A stretch of DNA of 64,000 nucleotides from Globisporangium splendens. Its lineage: Eukaryota; Oomycota; Peronosporomycetes; Pythiales; Pythiaceae. Every line of letters begins with the position of its first letter. The stretch's first letter is position 1. The notes under the pieces were generated by a model that did not search any database, was not told the origin of the DNA, and worked only from the letters and a program-made list of their open reading frames with translations. The translations under genes were made by a program, and so were the position numbers. The DNA lies in NCBI GenBank assembly GCA_006386115.1, contig VFIW01000037.1:1-64000 (forward strand). Reading direction: 5' to 3'. Shown here piece by piece: positions 35,401 through 43,678 of this stretch.

Positions 35401-35460
35401 TGTCGGATTCGGCGGTGCAGACCCGCTGCGGGGCGAGTCTACAGGCAGTGCCTCGTTCAT
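29464..35460 (-). CDS. ABCA: Full-size ABC transporter, subfamily A
   Basis: A 1,998-residue intronless protein; the ATG at 35460 starts MNEALPVDSPRSG, and the upstream open stretch has no ATG. Two transporter halves are visible. Each has a large extracellular loop after its first helix (LFEVIAPTLFILILNII in half one) and several helices, followed by a nucleotide-binding domain. NBD1 has Walker A GHNGAGKTT at about 740, signature LSGGMKRKLS and Walker B LVFLDEPTSGMDP. NBD2 has GINGAGKTT at about 1612, LSGGNKRKLS and ILFLDEPSTGMDP. Both sites look catalytically complete. ABCA proteins move lipids or amphipathic compounds; the cargo cannot be read. It is a very long uninterrupted frame in a region where most large genes have introns. 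Confidence 0.95.
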   Translation of the reverse strand: MNEALPVDSPRSGSAPPNPTNKSHGRFIPTLLRKNWLLKRKHPVAVLFEVIAPTLFILILNIIKSQSHTYDVPAGFTLDTQSTNLFAQGGYSLMAPLTTPAVAVPETTVSGLFLHLGELSFQRARNKETLSAANAASCELQLAIDGKVSLNVSSPYALPQECEGKVSPFKIAIVPDTTFTRNYFYETMKSWYPAIAIPLPSNASRSTLVIPSFEDSTIFFDTEEDLEAYVTSDSYAKTANQSRIFGAIVFNEYPTDVPAIGKPASIEYTIRMNSTFVGDSDTNRYVPQTVNKDGASTWDPFQRDLDTTNYQQYTTNGFMTLQTLVTRFANCMPDWDAASKFTTATCQANASVALSSDQLDARLLQAISQDPVLLQVWNTISSTAGSSLDSSSLGSKEREALLQPLRVAPQPYLGALASPYPVDSFAKSSFYDTIKDVFPILFILAFLHPLSRMLVSFLSERETRSRELMKILGVKEASIVTSWYITYTVVIVLASVCEMAVAKAGLFEASDPLLLFLFFFLFSMSALAFAFLVSSIFSKSRTGAYVGFIGFFAMYAVSNAFTDSSSESSKNIACLLTPVALVFGVNSLATVETSHIGMNFGNASLRVNNFRFSTSLWFFALNTIWYTLMGLYLEKVVPKTYGTTEKWYFPFKLSYWRKSARHAASLRSMSLQHSTSEGVTVPVNPNIELVGEDLQEQEYNGKALSIQRLRKVFSVPGGEKEAVKGLSLNMYAGQITCLLGHNGAGKTTLISMLTGVLDATSGGATFRGLSLREDMDEIRESLGICFQHDVLYPELTVEDHLEFYARIKGYTGDALKAEVASKIAEVGLSDKTKTLSSALSGGMKRKLSVAISLLGESSLVFLDEPTSGMDPYSRRRIWEILMNNRQGRVMVLTTHFMDEADILGDRIAIMAEGELRCCGSPLFLKNRYGAGYNLTIVKEEGCDDSKVIDFVTRHVPSCSVLSNVGTEVAFQLPLSASASFAEMFKDLDKNLQHLALLSYGISVTTMEEVFIKVAEAADDDDEQQHTLVNKVKKHSPDHRSGTNFSSDEGDEQFKQPQASKTLTNQSEKSMFFIQFVALLQKRFRIAKRDKRMVVTSLFLPIAWLVLGLSILSAATFTKSDPKMSLDIANLASEVTTHQVSLPSYCEQSQGNWCEAVITDPSFIGASPALVDEALIGNPPYSTNSPSVFGVVYDDPSINRTDGSGYLLRLSEVMYTRAYRDGTKDQFGGYLVHADSNQQVFGYNVLVNTTLPHGSVVFKSLIDQSLYRYMASTVAGTSVDATKLTLKVNSHPLPLTATTTALFGSYLSFSACMFVVIAFGYYPASIVVLLVKERQPDHNSKHQQLVSGVGIPAFWLANYIWDMAVYLIPCAAALILLQVYDVPALNGSDKCITCGSSTFPAVIILFVLFGLAICPHAYCWSFVFKDPPSSQTFMIMINFILGLALMVTSFVLKVIDSTKSLNDVLIFLFRLSPLFNLGTGLLNLTIIEITHTGGAQPDKEISTNPFALENMGWEMIFLVFNACLYSAIALSIDYALTFPAFKAKLAKDPPLPLEKQDDLDQDVAAEVERVASGAADGDVVRLKNLRKVYPKGPKVAVADLSFGLKKGECFGFLGINGAGKTTTMKMLTGDIIPTSGTASLCGFDILSQQLDVRRQIGYCPQFDALIDLLSVREHLELFAKIKGVPNSDLEAVVREKLTQLNLSAFEDKLAGSLSGGNKRKLSVAMAMIGSPPILFLDEPSTGMDPVSRRFMWDVISEISTYNKESTVMLTTHSMEECEALCTRVGIMVGGNMKCLGSVQHLKSRFGKGLMFDAKLQPATTEDVRSFALQHFNAVDARIRREELAEICARLGNVAWETKVSGTHKTGYALAHSLDRDGYILAATFAAWWLNELKFERVSSFLTDSFGSVELLERRNDSCWFKIHSSVPNHDFYASAVSSSPARSQPALRLASVFELIENAKQSLAIREYSVSQTTLEQIFNSFAIQQDVDVPIAVTPTNA

Positions 35461-36362
35461 TGTATTCAGCTGGATGGGTACACACTCAACCGCTAATTGG
35501 GTTGCTGAGGCTCTGGTCTGAAGCAAGAGGCTGTGGCTGTTGCTGGTTGCGTCGCTTGGCGTGTGCTTGGAAGCAGGCGGATGCTGCTGCTCTCGTCCTT
35601 ACTGTTGCTTGAGTTTGAAGTGCGCAGACGACTGCAAATTGAAAAATGAGCTACAGGGTGGAGGAGTACGTGTCGAACGAAGACTGGTGTGGGTGGATGC
35701 AGAATGATGGTCTTTTTCCGATGTTGATCAGCTTGCTGTACGCCCCCACCAGAGTAATCGCGCTCGCCCTACCACCACCACAGCTCCGCCTCACTCAACA
35801 GTATCCAGCTGTCGCAGAGAAGGGACAGAGTATATAAGGTTTGAAAGGTTGTACAGCCTGGCCACGCTCACTTGCTATCGTGCAGGACGCGTCGATGGGT
35901 ATTCATCAGCTCGCGCAACCTTTGCAGCATGCTGGGTAGTGCTGACAATGCGCATTGCATGGGGCGTGAACGCACGCCGTGCACCAAAATGGAGCCCATG
36001 TGTCAGGATTGCGTCTATCAGATTAGAAGGGTATTGTTCGCGCAGAGCACTCGCATAAAATCCCTCACTCTTGGAAAGAGACTGCGTTCGGGTACGTGCG
36101 AACAATCGGCAAACTTTCTGTTGCTTGTCTTTTTGTTTGGGACGTTGGACACTGCAACGAAAGCGTTACTCGACTCTGTACGCAGCAACCAATAAGGAAT
36201 ACTTGAGGATCTTTTTTTTGCTGTCCAGCAGCCACCGCAGTTATTGTGGATACATCAGTGTGCGCGCAGCGATACGCATTGGTGGGTTTAACATCAAAGC
36301 GCAGGTGCTGGAAGACAGTCTACATAACTGGTTTCCCTTCCAAACGCTCGCCATGATTGTTT

Positions 36363-36433
36363 GGCGAGTGGTACAAACGCAGAAGAACAATCAGTCATCG
36401 ACTGATTATCCTTCTGCGTCTGTTGTATCCTCC
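36363..36433. repeat. Imperfect palindrome with near-perfect 18-bp arms
   Basis: CGCAGAAGAACAATCAGT at 36378-36395 pairs with ACTGATTATCCTTCTGCG at 36401-36418 with two mismatches and a five-base loop. Pairing continues less perfectly outwards on both sides to about 36363 and 36433. This is a strong stem-loop. A small inverted-repeat transposon is the likely origin. Confidence 0.65.
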
Positions 36434-37906
36434 AGAAGACTGGACAAAGACAAGGCGCCTCACCAACACTCTTGGTTATGCCCGACCGACCGCAGCCATC
36501 AGTGCGCCACGCATGTCCAACTGTGCCTTGTGGGTATGTGGATGCATGGTGTGTTGGAAACACTTGCGTGGGGTACTCGCTCAGCAGAATGAGTGCAGAA
36601 TGCTGTCGCATTGATACTGAAGATTACCGCTGCTCAATCGAGGTAATCAAGTAATGTAATGTGGGGGCTTGCACTAGGTTCTAAAGTTGTGCGGACACGG
36701 GGATTTCCTCAGCAGGATGTGCACACGCACATTTGCTTCCTTCATCTTCAAGTTGCAGCTTCTTGAAGCTCGATGCTCTGCTGCAATCAGAGGATTCCTG
36801 CGCAAACTTGCCAGTAGACCACTGAAGTCCTACTTAGGTCGCCTGCACGCATTTGCTCGTACTGCAGCAAAAGATCATATTATTCCAATACAGTAGACAA
36901 CAGCGTGAAGCAGATGAACCCTGTAGTAACTATCGGATGCATTGTGTACTCATCGAGCCAACAATTGTGTTTCCTCAACCTGCATGGCCTGACTTCCAAT
37001 GCGTGCATTTCCGACGCGTAAGAATGTACTCACAACAAAATGAGAGTCATAGAACTCTTCGTTTTAATTTGGTGAGGAATTGTGTGTCAGGTACAGTTGT
37101 ATTTTAGAAGTGGTGTGTGCTTTTAGCCATCGTATGAGCAGCGAGTCCTTCTTAAATGGACTCCCGCATCGACACGCGCACTTTTCGATGTTTCGTTAAC
37201 CGAACACCGTAAATGGCTCACACATGTGGAAAGCGTCATTTTCGTGCAAAATGAAGCAGCGAACACGAAAAACGCAAAATGACGACTTGCTAACCTGTCC
37301 CTTATGCACAAATATTTCCCCGAGGCATGTCCATGACCAACAGTTTACACGAAAATGGAGGCGAGGAGGTCGCTTTGATGCTCAATCTCGTGCAAGTAGC
37401 TACATGTATACAGGATTTTGGTTTTACAAGTAGAATGATAGATTGTCGGTCTAGTTGACTGTGAAAGTTTTGCATTGAGATGTTTTACTGCGGTTTTCGT
37501 TGTTTGCAACGAGCCTACGCTTTTCGGTCTACTTCACAGAAAACTCCCGTGTATATCCAGCCAACTGGATGACAAATCATGCGTCAAAATTCTACAATCC
37601 GCCTTCTGTCCGCAAAGTGATTCCGAGGGTTGCCGTCTGGAACACCAAGCGACCTCGAGTGTCGCCTGATGCGCATCCAACGCAGAATCCCCCTCCCCTC
37701 GTCGGGATGGATGCGCTCGACCACAATCAAATTGCGCAATGCGAGGCGAGTGTTGTCCTCAGGATTTGACGCCGTCGTCACCCAAGAAAGCTCTGTGGCA
37801 ATTGCAGACGCTTTGCACATTTGCATGTTTTTCGCTTCGGACTGTGACATATCATAATATAGAGCACCTCACTGAAAGAAAAATGGGCAGATTCACAAAA
37901 GTCTAT

Positions 37907-38007
37907 GTAAAATACAAGTAACTTACCTCTCTCGAACAAAGTGCATTTTTCCAGTGAGAGTAAAATACAAATAACTTGCATCAAACGAACAAAGTGCTTT
38001 TTACAAA
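37907..38007. repeat. 53-bp imperfect tandem duplication
   Basis: GTAAAATACAAGTAACTT...CGAACAAAGTGCATTTTT at 37907 recurs as GTAAAATACAAATAACTT...CGAACAAAGTGCTTTTT at 37960. It lies about 180 bp before the AP-4 beta start, in its likely promoter. Confidence 0.75.
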
Positions 38008-38185
38008 ATCACTATTTGGGGTACATGTTGTCTGTCGTGTTTTGGGATCTGTGAGTATCCGGATGGGAAGGGGGAGTGATTCAGCCCTAACGCGGATCTG
38101 CGACCACGTAGCCTGCATCTAATCCCCATATTCCCACGAAGCAAGCAAGGGAGGACGCTCTGCACGACCCTCATCGCCCGCCGCC

Positions 38186-40893
38186 ATGTTCCCCTCCATG
38201 TCCGGCCACATGAACTCGGGCTACCCGAACGGCCCCGGCGGCCCTCCCCCGCCGCCACCAGGCCAGGGCCGCCCGGGCGCCGGCTCCAACCCCAACTACT
38301 TCACGGACAAGAAGAAGGGCGAAGTGAACGAGCTCAAGAACGTACGTGGTAGAAGCGCTTCCGTTCTTTTGTAGACTCCCTTCTCCGCCCTGGTGCTTTA
38401 TCTGATGCTCATTGCGCGTAATGATGTGCTGTGCAGTTGCTCCGTGAGGTGACGGTCGAGAAAGACGTGAAGCGCAAGCGCGAGATCATCAAGAAGGTCA
38501 TCGCGTACATGACGCTCGGCATCGATGTGTCGCGCTTGTTCAGCGAGATGGTGCTGTGCGTGGACACGAAGGACCTCATCTCGAAGAAGATGGTGTACCT
38601 CTACCTCACTAACTACGCCAACAAGAACTCCGAGCTGGCCATTATGTGCATCAACACGCTGCTCAACGATTGGTACGATCTTACGATCTTCAGTGCCAAG
38701 TGTACACTCAAACGATCTTGCATCCTAACTTTTGCGTTTGTTTGTTCTTCTAACTGCAGTCGTAACGAAGACCCGATGGTGCGTGGTCTGGCGCTGCGGT
38801 CGCTCTGCTCGTTGCGCTTGGACTCGATCCTGGAATACATCCACGACCCGTTGCAGCAGTCGCTCACTGACACGAGCGCGTACGTGCGCAAGACCGGTGT
38901 CATCGGCATCTTGAAGGTGTACTCGCTCAACCCAGAGCTCATCAAGGAGAGCGACATGATCGACACGCTATACAATATGATCCGCGATCGGGACCCGCAG
39001 GTTGTGTCGAACTGTCTCGTGGCGCTGAACGAGATCATGGCCGACGAAGGCGGCATCGCGATCAACCAGCAGATCGTGATGCACTTGCTCAGCCGCATCT
39101 CGGACTTCAACGAGTGGGGTCAGTGCAACATCTTGCAGATCGTCGCGCGCTACAAGCCTGTGAACGAAGACGAGATCTTCAACATCATGAACACGCTCGA
39201 GCAGTGTCTGCGCGTCTCCAACAGTGCGGTCGTGCTCGGCACGGCGAAGTGCTTCTTCCATTTGACCGAGCGAATGGAAGGCATCCAGGAGCAGGTGTTC
39301 GAGCGCATGCGCCAGCCGCTGCTGACGTTGATGGCCGGTGGCAGCCACGAAATCAACTTTTGCGTGCTTCATCACATTTTGCTCATGGTCGGCAAGCGAC
39401 CGCGCATTTTCAGCCGCGACTACCGCCAATTCTACAACCGATACAACGAGCCAACGCACGTCAAGTATGTGAAGATCGACATTCTGTCTGGAGTCGCGGA
39501 TGCGGGTAATGTGGCCGATATCATCACCGAGTTGAGTGAGTACGTGACGGACGTGGACCAGGAGCTCGCGCGTCGCTCGATCCGTGCGATCGCCGATATC
39601 GCTGTGAGCAACAACTTTTCCGTGGGTCTCCCTGTCGGATACCCGAATGGTCCCGACGCGTACAACTCGCAAGCGGCAGCGCAGGCGATGTCGGCTATGC
39701 AGGACCAGATCGTCGACACGATGGTCGACTTTTTGGAGATGAACCTCGACTATGTGCGCGATGAGAGTCTCGTGGTCATGAAGGATCTGCTCCGCAAGTA
39801 CCCCGAGAAGCGCCACGATGTGCTCGATGTGCTCCCGCGCATCATCAGTTCGGTGCAGCAACCGCAAGCGAAAGCGGCCATTGTGTGGCTCATTGGTGAA
39901 TTTGGAGAGGATATGCGCCGCGCGCCGTACGTGCTCGAGAAGTTGATTGATGATTTCAGCGAAGAAACGTCTCCCGTCGTACTGCTGGAGTTGCTGACAT
40001 CGGCACTGAAACTGTTCTTCAAGCGCCCTCCAGAGATGCAAAGCATGCTCGGTCGCCTGCTGCAATCAGCGATCAACGACTCGAACCACCAGGATGTACG
40101 CGACCGCGCGCTTTTCTACTACCGTCTGCTGGAACGCCAACCAACCGAGCAAGCGGCTGCGATCGTTGCGCAGTTCCGCACTGAGGAGCCCGTGCATCAA
40201 TTCACGGAAATGGTGGAAAGTGATTTGCGCGAGAAGCTCTTCCACGAATTCAACACGTTAGCGGTAGTGTACAACAAACCGAGCGAATTGTTCATCTCAC
40301 CCACGCACCTTGCTGCCGCCAATGCGGTGCTTGACGACGAAGACGACGAAGAGGATGACAGAGGTCGGGGCGACGAAGAAGACGAAGAAGGCTACGGCAC
40401 CAACCAACAGCAGTACAACGCGCCATCCGCGGCGGCTCACAACGCTCCTCCCCAGAGACCACAGCCAGCATCGGCAGCGGCAAGCATGGATCTCCTCGAT
40501 ATGGACTTCGGCGGTTCCAGCGGACCCACTGGCGGTGCGCCTCCGGCAGCGTTCACGCTGATCCCAAATCCTGCGATCGACGCAGGCATTTTCCAGGCCA
40601 AGTGGACCAATTGCCCCGTGGTCGGCAACGTTGCCGTGCAGCTTCCTCAGATCCCATCGCAGGCCGAGATCGAGCAGGCGTTCGCCGCCAACCGCATCTT
40701 CACGATGGCGTCGGGCGACGTCGGCCCTCAGTACAAGTTCTTTTTCTATGCGCAGGACGCCCAGGGCAACTTCTATTTGTCGGAGACGCTGGTCGACAAG
40801 GCTGAGCGCGTGCTGCGCGCCACGATCAAGGGCGAGAACAATGCTGGCGGCGCGCAATTCAGTGAATTGCTCAAGCGCGTTCTATTTGGTTAA
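38186..40893 (+). CDS. AP4B1: AP-4 adaptor complex subunit beta
   Basis: Three exons: 38186-38341, 38437-38672 and 38760-40893, giving 841 residues. The second intron (87 bp) keeps the frame open, so it is easily missed; removing it turns NDW into the expected NDC-RNEDPMVRG. After a Gly/Pro-rich head (GGPPPPPPGQG), the adaptin trunk of helical repeats runs from about 45 to 610 (KMVYLYLTNYA, PMVRGLALRSLCSLR, NEWGQCNILQIVARY, FGEDMRRAPYVLEKLI). An acidic, Pro/Ala-rich hinge follows, then a small beta-appendage (FQAKWTNCPVVGNVAV, FFFYAQDAQGNFYLSETL). Details such as MVRGLALRS, RAPYVLE and MLGRLL resemble AP-4 beta more than AP-1/2 beta. AP-4 sorts cargo at the trans-Golgi. AP-1/2 beta remains the alternative. 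The hinge has no clear clathrin box, as expected for AP-4. Confidence 0.8.
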
Positions 40894-41125
40894 GGAAGCG
40901 GCGGTAGCTGACAGCCATTGTGTGCAAATGAAAATGCCAGCGAATCGTAGATTTTAAGCAACCAAATGGATCTGTTGTGTGTTTTTACAAGCAGTAGCGC
41001 GTAAATTCGTCTCGGAGACCCCGAGGTTCAGTTGACCATCTCCAACGGTCGCATCTTCCTGTTTAAAATCTTGTGGCGGCTTGTGACCGGTCATTCTTGT
41101 TTTGCGCAGCCTTTTGCTAAGCCTC

Positions 41126-42163
41126 ATGACGAGCGGGAACAAGAGCGCGCTTGCGCGTGTGCACGCCATTTTAAACCGGGTCTACTCGCCATACACGGGT
41201 CCGTCATGGAAGCCCCTGCCGTTTGCTGGACGCAGCGCTCGGTACTTGTGGAGTGACGCCTTTGGGGTCTGCAATTACATCTCGCTGTACTACGCAGGCG
41301 CGCGTCAAGACCCCAAGCTGCTCGATCAAGCCGACGCGCTGATCCAAGATGTGCACCGAGAGCTCGGCTGCTATCGTAATTCGCAGCGGTACTTGGGAGA
41401 CGCGAATGGAAACGAGCCGCTGCGAGGCGGGCTTCGCATTGGCAAGGAAGACGAACAGGAAGACGGCCAGTACTTCCATTACTTGACGAAATGGATGTTT
41501 GCATTGAATCGCATGAGCATCGCGCGGGGAGATCCAAAGTACAATGCATGGGCGATCCAACTGGCGCAAGCGGCGCACCGCAGCTTTGTGATCCACGGAC
41601 TTGGCGGTCATGCGCTGCGCATGGTCTGGAAGATGTCGGTGGATCTGAAGCACGTGACCGTGTCAAGCGAGGGCAATCTCGATCCATTCGACGGGCTGGT
41701 GACGTACCGATTGCTCCAACACTACAGCGAAGACAACAGCGTCTTGCAGAGCGAAATCGCAGACATGCTCCATCTCGTGGAGCGCAAGTTGCCCACGTTC
41801 ACCACGAGTGACGAGCTCGATTCTGGAGAAGCGCTGTGGCTGGCCGAGTGGTTTCGAGACGAGCTATGGGCGAAGACGCTGCATGATGCCGCGCTTGCGA
41901 GCATCGATGAGTTGTTCCGTTCGGGGCGCTTCGAGCGTCCGCCGGCTTACCGTTTGATGTTCCGCGAGATGGGGACTGTGCTGGGGGTGGAGGTTGCGTC
42001 GCGCGGGATGCAGCCGCAGCAGCGCGACCAGTGGGCGCGGTGTGTGGAGCGCCTACTGAGTTTCTGGAGCGACCGTGTGTTCGATCGCGATGGCGACATC
42101 TCGCCGCTCATGTACGCGTCGGCGCTGCTGCCAGGCGTGTGGGACCCATGTGCCATGGACTGA
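41126..42163 (+). CDS. Unidentified helical protein
   Basis: A 345-residue single-exon protein from the ATG at 41126. A splice-acceptor-like TTTTGCGCAG just upstream (41101-41110) means a further 5' exon is possible. It is rich in Trp, Tyr and charged residues, without transmembrane segments or a signal peptide. Repeating helix-hairpin blocks (YLWSDAFGVCNYISLYYAGARQ; YFHYLTKWMFALNRMSIARG; LVTYRLLQHYSEDNSVLQSEIADML; LWLAEWFRDELWAKTLHDA) recall alpha/alpha-toroid folds such as six-hairpin glycosidases, but no catalytic signature is seen. I do not recognise the family. It starts 233 bp after AP-4 beta on the same strand and ends about 200 bp before the dUTPase start. Confidence 0.7.
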   Translation: MTSGNKSALARVHAILNRVYSPYTGPSWKPLPFAGRSARYLWSDAFGVCNYISLYYAGARQDPKLLDQADALIQDVHRELGCYRNSQRYLGDANGNEPLRGGLRIGKEDEQEDGQYFHYLTKWMFALNRMSIARGDPKYNAWAIQLAQAAHRSFVIHGLGGHALRMVWKMSVDLKHVTVSSEGNLDPFDGLVTYRLLQHYSEDNSVLQSEIADMLHLVERKLPTFTTSDELDSGEALWLAEWFRDELWAKTLHDAALASIDELFRSGRFERPPAYRLMFREMGTVLGVEVASRGMQPQQRDQWARCVERLLSFWSDRVFDRDGDISPLMYASALLPGVWDPCAMD

Positions 42164-42321
42164 TGCTTGCAGTCTGATCCGACTGACAAGAAACGGAGTC
42201 AGCGACGCAGGACACTTTTCAGCAGTTGTATCCAATCAGGCGTTCGAATGCATGCTATTGCATTTCCATTGACTAAAATTCTCGCGTATTTGTCCAATCA
42301 TACCTTTCGTTGAACCCTATC

Positions 42322-42350
42322 TTTTGGCGGGTCAGAAATTGGCGCCAAAA
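42322..42350. promoter_or_regulatory. Pair of E2F-like sites before dUTPase
   Basis: TTTTGGCGGG on the plus strand at 42322-42331 and TTTTGGCGCC on the minus strand (42341-42350) are opposed and nine bases apart, just upstream of the dUTPase start. Both fit TTTSSCGS-type E2F sites. The second contains the palindrome TTGGCGCCAA also found before ISWI. dUTPase is a classical S-phase gene under E2F control in animals and plants; here the role is inferred. Confidence 0.6.
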
Positions 42351-42366
42351 CCATTGCCGACAGACG

Positions 42367-43328
42367 ATGGGCGGGTGGTGGAAGCGCGCAGCAGCAACCT
42401 CCTCGTCTCTGTCTTGCCTGCGCCGTCGCTGCGTTGCCACATTTCCAATTGTCCGCCTTTGCACTGACACGACCGCCACCATGAGCGCCGCTGCCCCCAT
42501 CCTCCGCGTCAAGAAGCTCACCGACCTTGCGATCATCCCGTCACGCGGCTCGACGCTCGCTGCCGGCTTCGATCTCTCGAGCGCCTACGATGCCGTGATC
42601 CCAGCGAAGGGCAAAGGTCTCGTGAAGACCGACCTCGTGGTCGCCGTGCCAGACGGGTGCTACGCCCGCGTAGCTCCTCGATCGGGGCTTGCGCTCAAGA
42701 AGTTTATTGACACGGGCGCCGGTGTCATCGGTGCGTGCATCCTCTGCCTGCTCATATGTGGCTTGAATCTCTAACAATGTTGCATTTTGATGTCGCAGAC
42801 GCCGATTATCGTGGCAACGTTGGCGTGATCCTCTTCAACCACGCAGATGAAGACTTTGAAGGTGAGCAAGTGGTGCATTGCGCTTTGCGTGGATCTGCGC
42901 AGCTTTTGACTCCTGAGCCTTGCTTCCGTTTGTCTTTTTGTTGAATCCTGACATGTGCAGTGAAACGTGGAGACCGCGTGGCGCAATTGATTCTGGAAAA
43001 GATCGAATACGCCGACATCTCTGTGGTTGAAGAAATCGAAGAAACCGAGCGTGGCGCTGGAGGATTCGGTAGCACGGGTGTGGAAAACCCACTCAAGCGC
43101 GTGCGTCAGCCAGACTCGCCAACAGCGTCCTCTGATATCGTCTTTGAAGCGTTGGAGCAGCTCTTTGCTAGCGGTGCCATTGACGACGCCAAGCGAGCGC
43201 AAGTGCAAAAGGCGGCGTTCGCAGCGAACGAGCGTCAGTTCAACTTGCTCAACAAGGCACTGAGCGGCTACCTTTCGTCCAAAGATCAAACGAAGGCTCT
43301 CGAGTGGATCGACGCATTCTTGGCTTAA
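42367..43328 (+). CDS. DUT: dUTPase with C-terminal extension
   Basis: Exons 42367-42730, 42799-42861 and 42961-43328, with introns of 68 and 99 bp in phase. dUTPase hydrolyses dUTP to dUMP and pyrophosphate, keeping uracil out of DNA. All five motifs of the trimeric family are present: [36 protein letters not shown] (completed by splicing at the Asp codon), [11 protein letters not shown] and GAGGFGSTG. Two in-frame ATGs exist. From 42481 the protein is 226 residues; from 42367 it gains 38 residues rich in Arg, Ser and Ala without acidic residues near the start ([14 protein letters not shown]), which looks like a mitochondrial presequence and suggests dual targeting. After motif V an extra 75-80 residues form predicted helices ([20 protein letters not shown]), which normal dUTPases lack. 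Confidence 0.9.
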
Positions 43329-43374
43329 ACATGCAACAGATTAGACTTCAGACACCACAGAAAATCAACCATTA

Positions 43375-43380
43375 AATAAA
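43375..43380 (+). terminator. Polyadenylation signal AATAAA
   Basis: AATAAA about 47 bases past the dUTPase stop codon, in the spacer before the convergent kinase gene. Confidence 0.5.
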
Positions 43381-43678
43381 GTTACAATACTACATGGAAC
43401 AAACTAAACGAAAAATCGGAAAGCATTTTTCGGCAACTGCCTCCGTTCATGACGCAGAACGACACTGTATGCCTTGAAAGCTGATCTACAGAGAGGAGAA
43501 AGCCAAGGCTGCAGAGTGAATCACGCGTCATTGGCACAAATGCAACCCGAAACAAGATTGGAACAACAAAAGCTTGCATTAGACTTACGATACAACAGAA
43601 ACGATCATAAATAGTCATGGAATCGCTTCCAAGACACTCAACTCTCATATGAATGGCATACCAACCACATCGCCCTTT
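43381..43678. other. Convergent 3' spacer
   Basis: About 300 bp between the dUTPase polyadenylation signal and the kinase stop codon. No gene seen. Confidence 0.4.

Larger units (their letters stand above)
35461..38185. other. Large intergenic spacer, 2.7 kb
   Basis: The longest gene-free stretch outside the subtelomere, between the divergent ABCA and AP-4 beta genes. Overlapping frames of up to 173 codons at 36071-36611 occur on both strands because the DNA there is an imperfect palindrome, so they are not taken as genes. It also contains a 53-bp tandem duplication near its right end. No RNA gene was recognised. Confidence 0.5.

Noticed and set aside
36071..36611. Overlapping frames on both strands with similar QTQK.NQS sequences
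   Set aside because: The similarity on both strands is caused by the imperfect palindrome at 36363-36433, not by coding.
38968..40065. 365-codon minus-strand frame across AP-4 beta
   Set aside because: His/Leu/Asp-rich shadow of the adaptin gene, whose identity is clear from conserved trunk motifs.
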